Shown here piece after piece: positions 12,004-22,770 of a stretch of 64,000 nucleotides of DNA. A model generated the notes under the pieces. That model ran no database searches. It saw nothing but the letters and a program-made list of their open reading frames with translations, and was not told the DNA's origin. The translations under genes were made by a program, and so were the position numbers. Source of the DNA: Astragalus membranaceus (Eukaryota; Streptophyta; Magnoliopsida; Fabales; Fabaceae); NCBI GenBank assembly GCA_039519185.1, contig CM076849.1, forward strand, positions 108,939,806 through 109,003,805, given 5' to 3'. Every line of letters starts with the position of its first letter. Position 1 is the stretch's first letter.

Positions 12004-14564
12004 CCTGTTGTTGAAAAAATACCACCACTACCCAAAATTATCCCAACATATCCAGATCCTCCATATCCTCAAAGACTTCGAAAGGCTCATGAAGACAAGC
12101 AATTTAGCAAATTCCTAGAAGTCCTTAAACAGTTGCACATTAATGTCCCTTTGGTGGAGGCTCTTCAACAAATGCCCAACTATGCAAAGTTCATGAACGA
12201 TGTGCTTACTAAGAGGAGGAGACTTGGGGAATTTGAAACAGTAGCAATGACTGGGGAGTGCAGCATGTTGATGCAGAACAAGCTCTCACCCAAATCAAAG
12301 GATCCTGGCAGTTTTACCATACCATGCTCAATTGGAAATTTTTACTCTGGTCGTGCTCTATGTGATTTGGGAGCCAGCATAAATCTTATGCCCAAGTCCA
12401 TATATACACAGCTAGGAGTGGGAACTGCCAGACCTACCTCACTTACACTGCAGCTAGCTGATAGAACTCTTGCATATCCAGAAGGAATCTTAGAAGATGT
12501 TCTAATAAAGGTAGACAAATTTGTATTTCCTGTTGATTTTGTAATCTTGGATTTTGATGCAGATAAAGAGGTACCCATCATATTGGGAAGGCCATTCTTG
12601 GCCACTAGAAGAACTTTGATAGATGTGCAGAGAGGAGAATTGATCATGAGGGTCAATGACCAAGACGTCAAGTTCAACATTCTCAATGCTATGAAATTTC
12701 CGGGTCCCAACATTGAAGAGTGCTCCTTTGTATCTGCTATTGACAAAGTAGGTCAGGATCACTTCCAGAAAAGCACAGATCATCTGAGGCAATTACTGGA
12801 CAGCAGTGAAGATACAGGGTCTGATGCAGAAGCTGCAGAAGAGGAGGAGCAGACAGTCAAAGAAATTTGGACTAAGAAATATGAATCTTTGGAGCACGAG
12901 AATTCAGACATGAGAAAGGATCTCCCCTCCACTGAACACCCACCAACTCTGGAACTTAAGGAGTTGCCTTCACACTTCAAATATGCTTATCTAGGTGACA
13001 ATAGTACTTTGCCTGTTATAATTGCTTCTGACCTTTCTGAAAAGCAGGAACATGATCTGATTCAAACGCTGCAGCGGCATAAAAAAGCAATTGGATGGCA
13101 GATGTCAGATATCAAAGGTATCAGCCCAACCATCTGTATGCACAGAATAGTGTTAGAAGAAGATTCTAAAAATTGCATTGAAGGGCAGAGGAGGTTGAAC
13201 CCAATTATGAAAGAGGTGGTGAAGAAGGAAATCATTATGTGGTTGGATGCAGGTATTGTATACCCCATATCTGACAGTGCATGGGTTAGTCCTGTGCAGT
13301 GTGTGCCAAAGAAGGGAGGGGTAACAGTAATTGCTAATGAAATGAATGAGCTGCTTCCAACCAGAAAAATAACAGGCTGGAGAATATGCATGGATTACAG
13401 GAGGTTGAATAAAGCAACAAGAAAGGACCATTTCCCATTGCCGTTCATTGACCAGATGCTAGACAGGCTAGCAGGTAAAGAATTTTATTGCTTTCTTGAT
13501 GGTTATTCAGGTTATAACCAGATTGCAATACCACCTGAAGATCAGCAAAAGACTACATTCACTGGTCCATATGGCACCTTTGCTTTTAGAAGGATGGCAT
13601 TTGGCCTGTGTAATGCACCTGCCACTTTTCAAAGGTGTATGATGGCAATTTTCTCTGATTACATTGAAAGATCCATGGAAGTCTTCATGGATGATTTCTC
13701 TGTGTTTGGAGAAACATTCCATCTATGCCTATCCAACTTGGAAGAAATCTTGATTGGATGTGAAGAAACTAACCTTGTGCTGAACTGGGAGAAATGCCAT
13801 TTTATGGTGCAAGAAGGTATAGTTTTGGGGCATAAGATATCCAAAAAAGGATTGGAAGTGGACAAGGCTAAAATAGAGGTCATTGAGAAGCTATCTCCTC
13901 CAACCAACATCAAAGGTATTAGAAGCTTTTTGGGGCATGTTGGATTCTATAGGAGGTTCATAAAAGATTTTTCAAAAATCTCCAAACCTCTATGTCAACT
14001 ATTACAGCATGATAACCCCTTCACATTTGATGAGCCATGCATGTTAGCCTTTGATAAATTGAAAAGAGGTTTAATAACAGCACCAGTTATTATAGCTCCT
14101 GACTGGAGTAAGCCTTTTGAGCTTATGTGTGATGCTAGTGACTTTGCCATTGGAGCTGTGCTTGGGCAAAGGTATGATAAAATTTTTCACTCTATATATT
14201 ATGTTAGCAAAACACTTGTAGAAGCTCAATTGAATTACACAGTCACTGAAAAAGAACTATTAGCTGTAGTCTTTGCATTTGACAAATCTAGGTCATATTT
14301 GGTTGGCACCAAAGTAATTGTCTTTACAGACCATTCAGCCATTAAATATTTGATAACAAAGAAAGATGCAAAGCCTAGGCTAATTAGGTGGGTTCTCCTA
14401 CTCCAAGAATTTGATTTAGAAATAAGGGATAAAAAAGGAGTGGAGAACCAAGTTGCTGATCATCTGTCTAGATTGGAAAGAGACATTGCAGGTACAGCAG
14501 GTGGGGAGATCAAAGAATACTTTCCAGATGAGCAGCTATTGACAATAACTGCTGAATCATCAAC

Positions 14565-14604
14565 CGCTGTAGCGGCTAGTGTAAAAACACTAGACGCTGT
14601 AGCG
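14565..14604. repeat. Paired dyad CGCTGTAGCG flanking a perfect hairpin
   Basis: Exact decamers at 14565-14574 and 14595-14604. The 20-bp spacer holds CTAGTGTAAAAACACTAG (14576-14593), a 7-bp inverted repeat with an AAAA loop. It lies in the RNase H-integrase linker and is translated. Confidence 0.88.
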
Positions 14605-15425
14605 CCGGAACCTGCAACACCTTGGTATGATGACATAGTGAATTTTTTGGTTAGCAAGGTGGTACCTACTGAGATGACCTATCAGCAAAGGAGAAGGTTC
14701 TTCCACACAATGAAACAATATTACTGGGATGAACCTTTTCTATACAAGAAGTGTCAGGACCAGTTAATAAGGAGATGCCTAGGAGAGGAAGAACAAATTC
14801 AAGTGCTACAACACTGCCATTCTGCACCATGTGGTGGGCATTTTGGTGGTATCAGAACTGCTGCAAAGGTATTGCAATCTGGCTACTATTGGCCTTCACT
14901 TTTTAAAGATGCTCAAGACTTTATAAAAAAATGTGATAGGGAATATTTCAAACATTCTAGAGGTTGAACTCTTTGATGTTTGGGGAATGGACTTCATGGG
15001 ACCCTTTCCCCTTCTCATGGAAACCTGTACATTTTAGTAGCTGTAGACTATGTTTCAAAATGGATAGAAGCTGTTGCTCTACCCAACAATGATGCAAGGT
15101 CTGTGAGTAAATTTTTATTGAAAAACATTTTCACTCGTTTTGGAACCCCTAGAGCCATCATAAGTGATGAGGGATCTCATTTTTGTAATAAATTAATTGA
15201 GACCCTATTGGCTAAATATGGAGTCAAGCATAAAATAGCAACTGCTTATCATCCACAAACTAGTGGTCAAACTGAATTGTCAAACAGAGAAATAAAAAAG
15301 ATGCTGGAAAAGATGGTAGGGCCTTCAAGGAAAGAATGGTCAATACATCTAGATGATGCTTTATGGGCCTACAGAACAACTTATAAAACACCTTTAGGGA
15401 TGTCTCCCTATAGGTTGGTTTATGG

Positions 15426-15430
15426 GAAGT
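15426..15430 (+). other. TSD GAAGT, left copy (CRM insertion)
   Basis: GAAGT precedes the CRM LTR and recurs at 22228-22232 after the second LTR. Athila integrase coding (LVYGK, then CHLPIEL) resumes across it. Confidence 0.95.
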
Positions 15431-16510
15431 TGATGAGGACATAGAGCATCAAGATGCCTTGCAAAGCTTAGGAGGTCCAATAACTAGAGCAAGGGCAAGG
15501 AGAGTCCAAGAAAGTCTAGTCCAGTTCATCACCAACGCAAATTCAAATGAGGGCAAGGAAGTAGTTGCACCAAAAACCATGCTTGTCATACAAGCTATGG
15601 AGAAGGCGCTAGTTGCATGACTTAAAAGGAGTTTCTATTTTAATTGAATAAAATTGCATGTGACCAATTGATATATTTGGGAACCATGCACTTAGTTAAT
15701 TTATTTTTGGTGTGTTTAATCCACTTCAAGTGGTGTAGGAGTCACATACTCCAAGTGTGGAGATAGAGTCAATAATTGTTGGAATCAAAGAAAGGCATTC
15801 ATGACAATCAAAGCCAAGGAGTTACAAGACAATAGGATTAATTCTCCAACATCTCATCAAAGGCACATTAAGGAGAGAGGAGTTACAAGACAATGGAATT
15901 TATTCTACAACATCTCATTATTAGTGCATCAAAGAGTGTAATTTCCATTAATATGTGTTTGTGTAACAACTCCTAGACTTGAATTGCTTGTAATTACTTG
16001 TAATTGAGTTTTATTACACTAGCTTAGGATTCCTATTAGCTAATTTCGAAATTAGCATAGGCTTAGGGTATTGTAATAGCTTTTGGTCTTCTTTCTTTGT
16101 AACAACAAGCACTCTCTTATTACAAATAGAGAGTGTAAGTGTAGCTGAAGTTTTTAACAAAGATTTTAACAACATTTTGAGTTCATACTCTCTAGGTTCT
16201 GGATTGGACCAAACTTTGATCATATCAAGAACTCCTTTTCTTGTGGTGATCCTCACATTCATAGGCTTATCCTAGTCTTGGATTAGACAAGGTGGCGCCC
16301 CTTTCCTTTCATTCCATTTCTTTCACCAAATTCACACCAATTGTTAACTAGTGTGAGCATAAGCACTACTTTACAAAGACCACGAAAATTTCAAGTTTCC
16401 TTTTCCATTTTCTTCCATCCTAAACCCAAAAATACAAAAACATAAGAAACAACCAGACTTTCTATTGAAAATCAAAGAAATGACCAATTTTCACCACAAG
16501 GATGCCATCA
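15431..16510 (+). repeat. 5' LTR of the CRM element (1,080 bp)
   Basis: Starts TGATGAGGACAT, ends GATGCCATCA. It carries the same coding tail as the 3' LTR (GPITRARARR and on to a stop near 15620), here without an upstream frame. An 82-codon antisense ORF (16262-16014) is repeated identically in the other LTR and is not treated as a gene. Confidence 0.95.
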
Positions 16511-16512
16511 TT

Positions 16513-16524
16513 TGGTATCAGAGC
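16513..16524 (+). other. Primer-binding site, initiator tRNA-Met (CRM)
   Basis: TGGTATCAGAGC begins two bases after the LTR end and is complementary to the initiator tRNA-Met 3' end. Confidence 0.93.
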
Positions 16525-16795
16525 AAGGTTCTAGTTTGTTCAACAATTTCAAGCTTTGTGTATTATTTTCTTTGCTTTTGAGTCAAAAAAAAAAGTATAT
16601 CAAAAAAAAAAAAAACAAATTCTGGTTGTTTGTCTTCCCTAGCCTAAATTTTCCTTTCTTCTTCTAATCCTTTAAACTTTGTTTTCCAAGACTTTGTTTT
16701 TCCTTCCAAAGCTTTTTGTGTGTGTGGATTATTATTTGAAATTGTTTTCTTTGTTTTGATCATTTTTCTGGTTTCTTTAAAGAACTGTGAGAGTT

Positions 16796-19700
16796 ATGGA
16801 TGCTCAAAATCGTTTACTTTTTGATGCCCTCACGGCAAAAATGAGAGAACTTTTGAAAGAGGAAGTGGAAGGTATACAGGAGAGAATTGATCAATTAGAA
16901 AATAGACAAAATAATAGTGATGAGGAGGGTCGGAGAAGAAGACGTGATGAACCTAGAGAAGATAGGTTGGGTGGTATAAAAATTAAAGTACCACAGTTTG
17001 TTGGGAAAAATGATGCTGATGTGTATTTGGAATGGGAGACCAAAATTGAACAAAATTTTTCCTGTAGCAATTACACTGATCTTCAAAAAGTGCAGGTTGC
17101 TTCTATTGAATTTACAGATTATGCTTTGGTGTGGTGGGACCAATTGACGAAGGAGAGGAGAAGGCACGATGAGCCAGCCATTGCCACATGGGAGGAGATG
17201 AAGAGGCTCATGAGGAAGAGATTCATTCCATCATACTACAACAGAGAGTTGCACAACAAATTACAGCGACTCACCCAAGGCAACAAAAGTGTTGATGAGT
17301 ACTATAAGGAGATGGAGGTGGCGAAAATTAGAGCAAATGTGGAGGAGGATGAAGAAGCAACCATGGCCAGATTCTTGCATGGTCTAAATCGTGATATTAG
17401 TGACATAGTGGAACTACAACACTATGTTCAAATAGACGATTTGGTTCATCAAGCCACAAAAATAGAACAACAACTCAAGAGGAAGGGCCAAATAAGAAGA
17501 AGCTCAACTACTACCAATTCTCAAAATTGGAAGAGCGGTGTTAAGAGTGAAGGAAGTTCATCATCCAAAGAAACCACGGCTGACCCAAAAGGTAAAAACA
17601 CTACAACTAGTCCTTCTCAAGTTGTTTCAACTAATCGGGTTGTCAAGTGTTTCAAGTGCCAAGGATTAGGACACATAGCTTCACAGTGTCCTACCAAAAG
17701 AGTTATGCTTTTAGAGGAGGTTACAGAGGAGGATGAAAGGGATGAAGAGTATGAAGGGGATTTGGAGGAGGAGGAGACCCAAATGCCTAGTGGAGAGTTA
17801 CTTATGATGAGAAGGTTGTTGGAGGTCGTTGTAAAGGAGGAGGATACAACACAAAGGGAGAACATATTTCACTCAAGGTGCCTCGTACAAGGCAAGGTAT
17901 GTTCCCTTATTATTGATGGTGGGAGTTGTACCAATGTTGCTAGCACAAGGTTGGTTTCTAAGCTTCAACTAGAAACTAAACCACATCCCAAACCATATAG
18001 ACTTCAATGGCTTGTCAATGATATTGAAATGATTGTTGATAAGATAGTAGAAATTTCTTTTTCAATTGGTATGTATGAGGATGTGGCTGTTTGTGATGTA
18101 GTTCATATGGAGGCTAGCCATCTCTTGTTGGGAAGGCCTTGGCAATTTGATAAAAATGCCAATCATGAAGGGCGTACCAACAAGTACTCTTTTGTTCATC
18201 GTGGAAAACGTATTGTATTGGCTCCTTTGAGTCCAAGTGAGGTGAGAGATGATCAAAAAGTATTGAGAGAAAAATATGAAAAAGAAAAAGAAAAAGATAA
18301 AGAAAAAGAAAAAGAAGAAAAGATCGCCAAAGAAAAAGAGAGAAAAAAGAGTGCAAAAAAAAATATTGATGAAAAAAAAGAAAGTTTGATGGCGACAAAA
18401 GGGGAGGTTAAAAGTGCTATTCTTGCAAGTCAGCCCCTATATTTGCTTTTTAGCAAAGAGTTGGCTTTGCTAGAAAATTTATCTAACACTCAAGAAATGC
18501 CAAGTTGCATAAATTCTCTTTTGCAGGAATTTGAGGAATTGTTCCCTAAAGAGGTACCAAGTGGGTTACCACCTTTGAGAGGGATTGAGCACCACATTGA
18601 CCTCGTTCCAGGGGCCGCTTTGCCTAATAGGCCAGCCTACCGGAGCAACCCACAACAAACACAAGAGATACAAAAACAAGTGGCTGAGTTGGTAAGTAAA
18701 GGTTGGGTAAGAGAAAGCTTAAGCCCATGTGCTGTCCCTGTTATTTTAGTTCCAAAAAAAGATGGTAGTTGGAGAATGTGCACTGATTGTAGGGCTGTTA
18801 ACAATATCACCGTCAAGTATAGGCACCCAATACCTAGGTTAGATGACTTGCTTGATGAATTGTTTGGTGCATGTTTATTTTCCAAAATTGATTTGAAAAG
18901 TGGATATCATCAAATTAGGATAAGAGAAGGGGATGAGTGGAAAACTGCTTTCAAAACTAAATATGGTTTATATGAATGGTTAGTTATGCCTTTTGGCTTA
19001 ACTAATGCACCTAGCACTTTCATGAGATTAATGAACCATGTTTTGAGGGAATTTTTGGGAAAATTTGTTGTTGTATATTTTGATGATATCTTGATATATA
19101 GCAAAAATTTAGAGGACCATTGCATTCATCTAAGGGCTGTTTTAAATGTGCTAAGAAAAGAAATCTTATTTGCAAACTTGGAAAAATGTGTTTTTTGCAC
19201 GGATCAAGTTGTTTTCCTAGGTTTTGTCATCAGCTCTCAAGGAGTACATGTGGATGAAGCAAAGGTGAAGGCAATCCAAGAGTGGCCAACGCCCAAAAGT
19301 GTGACTGAGGTAAGAAGTTTTCATGGTTTAGCAAGTTTCTATAGGAGGTTTGTCAAGGACTTTAGTACTATTGCTGCACCTCTTAATGAAATTGTTAAAA
19401 AAGAAATCGGTTTTAAATGGGGTGAGAAACAAGAACAAGCTTTTTCTATCCTGAAAGAAAAGCTCACCCAAGCACCAATTCTAGCATTGCCTAATTTTTT
19501 AAAATCTTTTGAAATTGAGTGTGATGCTTCCAATGTGGGAATTGGGGCTGTTTTGATGCAAGAAGGTCATCCAATTGCTTATTTTAGTGAGAAATTAAAA
19601 GGGGCTGCCCTAAATTACTCAACTTATGATAAGGAATTGTATGCCTTAGTAAGGGCATTGCAAACATGGCAACATTACTTGCTGCCCAAAGAATTTGTCA

Positions 19701-21337
19701 TTCATAGTGATCATGAGTCCTTGAAGTATCTAAAAGGACAAGGTAAGTTGAACAAGAGGCATGCTAAATGGGTCGAATTTTTGGAGCAATTTCCTTATGT
19801 GATTAAGCATAAGAAGGGTAAAGCCAATGTTGTGGCTGATGCATTGTCAAGAAGGTACGCCTTACTCTCTACCCTTGAAACTAAAATTTTTGGTCTTGAA
19901 CACATTAAGGAATTGTATCAGCATGATCTTGATTTTTCTGTTAAATATGCTGGATGTGTGCATGCTGCCCATAATGGATTTTTTAGGCACAATGATTATT
20001 TGTTTAAAGAAAAAAGGTTGTGTGTGCCAAAAGGATCCATTAGAGAGCTCTTAGTCAAAGAGGCGCATGAGGGGGGCTTAATGGGACATTTTGGTGTTCC
20101 TAAAACTTTGGAAATTTTGAAAGAGCATTTTTATTGGCCTCACATGAAAGTTGATGTGCAAAAATATTGTGAAAGATGCATTGTTTGCAAGAGGGCCAAA
20201 TCCAAAGTTATGCCCCATGGCTTATATACTCCATTGCCTGTTCCTGAATACCCTTGGATTGACCTTTCCATGGACTTTGTCTTAGGCTTACCTAGAACAA
20301 AGAATGGGAAAGACTCTATTTTTGTTGTTGTGGACAGGTTCTCAAAGATGGCGCATTTTATTCCATGCAAAAAGGCAGATGATGCTTGCCATGTTGCTGA
20401 CTTGTTTTTCAAAGAAGTGGTGCGCCTACATGGCTTACCAAAAAGCATAGTGTCCGACCGAGACACTAAATTTTTAAGCCACTTCTGGAGGACTTTGTGG
20501 GGTAAGGTGGGAACTAAGTTACTATTCTCTACAACTTGTCATCCTCAAACTGATGGGCAAACTGAGGTAGTAAACCGAACTCTCTCTACTCTTTTAAGGG
20601 CTGTGCTTTCAAAGAACTTGAAAATGTGGGAAACATGGCTGCCACATGTTGAATTTGCTTATAATAGGGTTGTCCATAGTACCACAAATCACTCACCATT
20701 TGAGATTGTGTATGGTTATAATCCTTTAACTCCTCTTGATCTTTTACCATTACCTAACACATCTCTTTTGAAGCATAAAGATGGCAAGGCCAAAGCTGAA
20801 TTTGTTAGGAATTTGCATGAGAAAATCAAAATGCAAATTGAAAAGAAAAATGAGGGCTATGCCAAAAATGCCAATAAAGGGCGCAAACAAGTTATCTTTG
20901 AACCCGGGGATTGGGTTTGGGTTCATATGAGGAAAGAAAGGTTTCCAACACAGAGGAAATCCAAACTAATGCCTAGGGGTGATGGTCCTTTTCAAGTGGT
21001 TGCCAAAGTGAATAATAATGCATATAAAGTGGACCTACCCGGTGAGTATGGTGTTAGTGCCACTTTTAATGTTGCTGACTTATCTCCTTTTGATGCAGGT
21101 GATGAAGATTTCAATTCGAGGTCGAATTCTTCTCAAGAGGGAGGGAATGATGAGGACATAGAGCATCAAGATGCCTTGCAAAGCTTAGGAGGTCCAATAA
21201 CTAGAGCAAGGGCAAGGAGAGTCCAAGAAAGTCTAGTCCAGTTCATCACCAAGGCAAATTCAAATGAGGGCAAGGAAGTAGTTGCACCAAAAACCATGCT
21301 TGTCATACAAGCTATGGAGAAGGCGCTAGTTGCATGA
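16796..21337 (+). CDS. CRM gag-pol polyprotein, intact (1,513 aa)
   Basis: Encodes capsid, protease, reverse transcriptase/RNase H and integrase for copy-and-paste transposition. The ATG at 16796 (MDAQNRLLF) is taken as start; the codon three positions upstream is GTG. Domains by residue: retrotransposon gag about 55-240 with a long acidic/coiled N terminus; one CCHC knuckle CFKCQGLGHIASQC about 284-297; an acidic patch; protease IIDGGSCTNV about 371-380; a strongly K/E-rich run about 491-530; RT with VVYFDDILIYS about 757-767, Phe before the two Asp; RNase H from DASNVGIGAVL about 909; integrase HHCC about 1090-1130; D,D,E core with SMDFVLGL about 1157, SDRDTKF about 1219 and DGQTE about 1253; GPF module about 1395; tail GPITRARARR about 1466. 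The last 63 codons lie inside the 3' LTR. No stop or frameshift seen. Confidence 0.95.
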   Translation: MDAQNRLLFDALTAKMRELLKEEVEGIQERIDQLENRQNNSDEEGRRRRRDEPREDRLGGIKIKVPQFVGKNDADVYLEWETKIEQNFSCSNYTDLQKVQVASIEFTDYALVWWDQLTKERRRHDEPAIATWEEMKRLMRKRFIPSYYNRELHNKLQRLTQGNKSVDEYYKEMEVAKIRANVEEDEEATMARFLHGLNRDISDIVELQHYVQIDDLVHQATKIEQQLKRKGQIRRSSTTTNSQNWKSGVKSEGSSSSKETTADPKGKNTTTSPSQVVSTNRVVKCFKCQGLGHIASQCPTKRVMLLEEVTEEDERDEEYEGDLEEEETQMPSGELLMMRRLLEVVVKEEDTTQRENIFHSRCLVQGKVCSLIIDGGSCTNVASTRLVSKLQLETKPHPKPYRLQWLVNDIEMIVDKIVEISFSIGMYEDVAVCDVVHMEASHLLLGRPWQFDKNANHEGRTNKYSFVHRGKRIVLAPLSPSEVRDDQKVLREKYEKEKEKDKEKEKEEKIAKEKERKKSAKKNIDEKKESLMATKGEVKSAILASQPLYLLFSKELALLENLSNTQEMPSCINSLLQEFEELFPKEVPSGLPPLRGIEHHIDLVPGAALPNRPAYRSNPQQTQEIQKQVAELVSKGWVRESLSPCAVPVILVPKKDGSWRMCTDCRAVNNITVKYRHPIPRLDDLLDELFGACLFSKIDLKSGYHQIRIREGDEWKTAFKTKYGLYEWLVMPFGLTNAPSTFMRLMNHVLREFLGKFVVVYFDDILIYSKNLEDHCIHLRAVLNVLRKEILFANLEKCVFCTDQVVFLGFVISSQGVHVDEAKVKAIQEWPTPKSVTEVRSFHGLASFYRRFVKDFSTIAAPLNEIVKKEIGFKWGEKQEQAFSILKEKLTQAPILALPNFLKSFEIECDASNVGIGAVLMQEGHPIAYFSEKLKGAALNYSTYDKELYALVRALQTWQHYLLPKEFVIHSDHESLKYLKGQGKLNKRHAKWVEFLEQFPYVIKHKKGKANVVADALSRRYALLSTLETKIFGLEHIKELYQHDLDFSVKYAGCVHAAHNGFFRHNDYLFKEKRLCVPKGSIRELLVKEAHEGGLMGHFGVPKTLEILKEHFYWPHMKVDVQKYCERCIVCKRAKSKVMPHGLYTPLPVPEYPWIDLSMDFVLGLPRTKNGKDSIFVVVDRFSKMAHFIPCKKADDACHVADLFFKEVVRLHGLPKSIVSDRDTKFLSHFWRTLWGKVGTKLLFSTTCHPQTDGQTEVVNRTLSTLLRAVLSKNLKMWETWLPHVEFAYNRVVHSTTNHSPFEIVYGYNPLTPLDLLPLPNTSLLKHKDGKAKAEFVRNLHEKIKMQIEKKNEGYAKNANKGRKQVIFEPGDWVWVHMRKERFPTQRKSKLMPRGDGPFQVVAKVNNNAYKVDLPGEYGVSATFNVADLSPFDAGDEDFNSRSNSSQEGGNDEDIEHQDALQSLGGPITRARARRVQESLVQFITKANSNEGKEVVAPKTMLVIQAMEKALVA
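21135..21147 (+). other. Polypurine tract of the CRM element
   Basis: AAGAGGGAGGGAA directly before the 3' LTR start TGATGAGG. It lies within the coding frame, so tract and LTR start are both translated. Confidence 0.88.
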
Positions 21338-22227
21338 CTTAAAAGGAGTTTCTATTTTAATTGAATAAAATTGCATGTGACCAATTGATATATTTGGGAA
21401 CCATGCACTTAGTTAATTTATTTTTGGTGTGTTTAATCCACTTCAAGTGGTGTAGGAGTCACATACTCCAAGTGTGGAGATAGAGTCAATAATTGTTGGA
21501 ATCAAAGAAAGGCATTCATGACAATCAAAGCCAAGGAGTTACAAGACAATAGGATTAATTCTCCAACATCTCATCAAAGGCACATTAAGGAGAGAGGAGT
21601 TACAAGACAATGGAATTTATTCTACAACATCTCATTATTAGTGCATCAAAGAGTGTAATTTCCATTAATATGTGTTTGTGTAACAACTCCTAGACTTGAA
21701 TTGCTTGTAATTACTTGTAATTGAGTTTTATTACACTAGCTTAGGATTCCTATTAGCTAATTTCGAAATTAGCATAGGCTTAGGGTATTGTAATAGCTTT
21801 TGGTCTTCTTTCTTTGTAACAACAAGCACTCTCTTATTACAAATAGAGAGTGTAAGTGTAGCTGAAGTTTTTAACAAAGATTTTAACAACATTTTGAGTT
21901 CATACTCTCTAGGTTCTGGATTGGACCAAACTTTGATCATATCAAGAACTCCTTTTCTTGTGGTGATCCTCACATTCATAGGCTTATCCTAGTCTTGGAT
22001 TAGACAAGGTGGCGCCCCTTTCCTTTCATTCCATTTCTTTCACCAAATTCACACCAATTGTTAACTAGTGTGAGCATAAGCACTACTTTACAAAGACCAC
22101 GAAAATTTCAAGTTTCCTTTTCCATTTTCTTCCATCCTAAACCCAAAAATACAAAAACATAAGAAACAACCAGACTTTCTATTGAAAATCAAAGAAATGA
22201 CCAATTTTCACCACAAGGATGCCATCA
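21148..22227 (+). repeat. 3' LTR of the CRM element (1,080 bp)
   Basis: Collinear with 15431-16510 at a constant offset of 5,717; one base difference noticed (21253). The polyprotein stop TGA lies at 21335-21337, 190 bp inside. Confidence 0.95.
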
Positions 22228-22669
22228 GAAGTCCTGTCACCTACCAATTGAACTTCAGCACAAGGCCCATTGGGCTCTAAAAAAACTCAACTTTGACTAC
22301 AAAAAAGCAGGAAATGCTAGATTGCTGCAGCTAAATGAATTGGAAGAACTTAGGCATTTTGCCTATGAGAATGCAGCAATTTATAAAGAAAAAACCAAAA
22401 TGTGGCATGATCAAAAATTGATAAAAAGGGATCTCACTGAAGGAGGAAAGGTATTGCTTTACAACTCCAGGCTAAGATTGTTTCCTGGGAAGTTAAAATC
22501 AAGGTGGTCAGGCCCTTTTCAATTAATAAAAGTATATAGCCATGGAGCTGTGGACCTCTATGATACAACAACCAATACCACCTTCAAAGTGAATGGCCAA
22601 AGGATTAAACAATATTTTGGTGAAAATGTGGTAAGAGACAAAACCACAATTGAGCTTAAAGATCTCTAA
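22228..22669 (+). pseudogene. Athila integrase C-terminal part, resumed after the CRM insertion
   Basis: After the second GAAGT the integrase frame continues: CHLPIELQHKAHWALKKLN, then LRLFPGKLKSRWSGPF, the GPY/F-type module, ending with a stop at 22667-22669 after IELKDL. It is the natural 3' end of the pol ORF interrupted at 15430; the segment itself has no stop. Classed as pseudogene because the gene is split and frameshifted upstream. Confidence 0.9.
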
Positions 22670-22733
22670 TTTGAAAGAGAAAGTCTGGCTGCAGACTTTA
22701 AAGCAAGCGCTCTTGGGAGGAAATTAGGATAAA

Positions 22734-22770
22734 CGCTGTAGCGGTTACTTATTACAAGAACGCTGTAGCG
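22734..22770. repeat. Paired dyad CGCTGTAGCG x2 between pol and ORF3
   Basis: Exact decamers at 22734-22743 and 22761-22770, 17-bp spacer, in the untranslated stretch 22670-23125. A partial AGCGCT lies at 22706. Otherwise the stretch is a CT-rich leader with no gene. Confidence 0.88.

Larger units (their letters stand above)
11507..15430 (+). pseudogene. Athila gag-pol, 5'-truncated and cut by the CRM insertion
   Basis: The frame is open from the LTR junction to TGA at 14967. It begins in mid-gag (WKNHPNFRWG near 11551, then a coiled region around 11700-11800). The protease has the Athila-style active site CDLGASINLMP (about 12361). RT follows with FMDD in MEVFMDDFSVFG (about 13688), then RNase H (MCDASDFAIGAVL, TEKELLAVVFA, FTDHSAIKYL). 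The integrase zinc finger is H, H, C near 14815-14935, after which a deletion near 14950 removes the last Cys and shifts the frame. A one-base loss in the C-run near 15010 returns it. The core then continues (AVDYVSKWIEA, SDEGSHF, YHPQTSGQTE) to the CRM insertion at 15430. Two CGCTnnAGCG pairs are read as Ala/Val-rich protein (11973-12003, 14565-14604). Confidence 0.9.
15431..22227 (+). mobile_element. Complete CRM-type centromeric chromovirus, apparently intact
   Basis: 6,797-bp LTR retrotransposon: LTR 15431-16510, tRNA-Met primer site, uninterrupted polyprotein 16796-21337 extending into the 3' LTR, polypurine tract, LTR 21148-22227, flanked by GAAGT on both sides. LTR ends are TGATGAGGACAT and GATGCCATCA. 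Assignment to the CRM clade rests on the gag type, the DGGSC protease, no evident chromodomain, the GPITRARARR tail and coding overlap with the 3' LTR, which are known CRM traits. By eye the two 1,080-bp LTRs align without indels and differ at one base (15536 C, 21253 G). All parts needed for autonomy appear present, making this the youngest element here. CRM elements usually target centromeric chromatin, which suggests where the window lies. Confidence 0.93.

Noticed and set aside
11766..12035. Antisense ORFs across Athila gag-pol (e.g. 12746-12342, 13391-13062)
   Set aside because: Shadows of a strong sense frame with clear protease and RT motifs.
13067..13076. Single CGCTGCAGCG in RT upstream region as a firm member of the dyad family
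   Set aside because: It is unpaired and reads as Thr-Leu-Gln-Arg at a place where Athila proteins often have similar residues, so chance is possible; counted but not relied on.
16014..16262. Antisense 82-codon ORF, repeated identically at 21731-21979
   Set aside because: It is identical only because it lies in both LTRs of the young CRM element; no domain or start context supports a gene.
16513..16524. tRNA-Met-like matches as tRNA genes
   Set aside because: Only 12-base primer-binding sites next to LTRs; no tRNA cloverleaf sequence present here or at 8643, 48068 or 61400.
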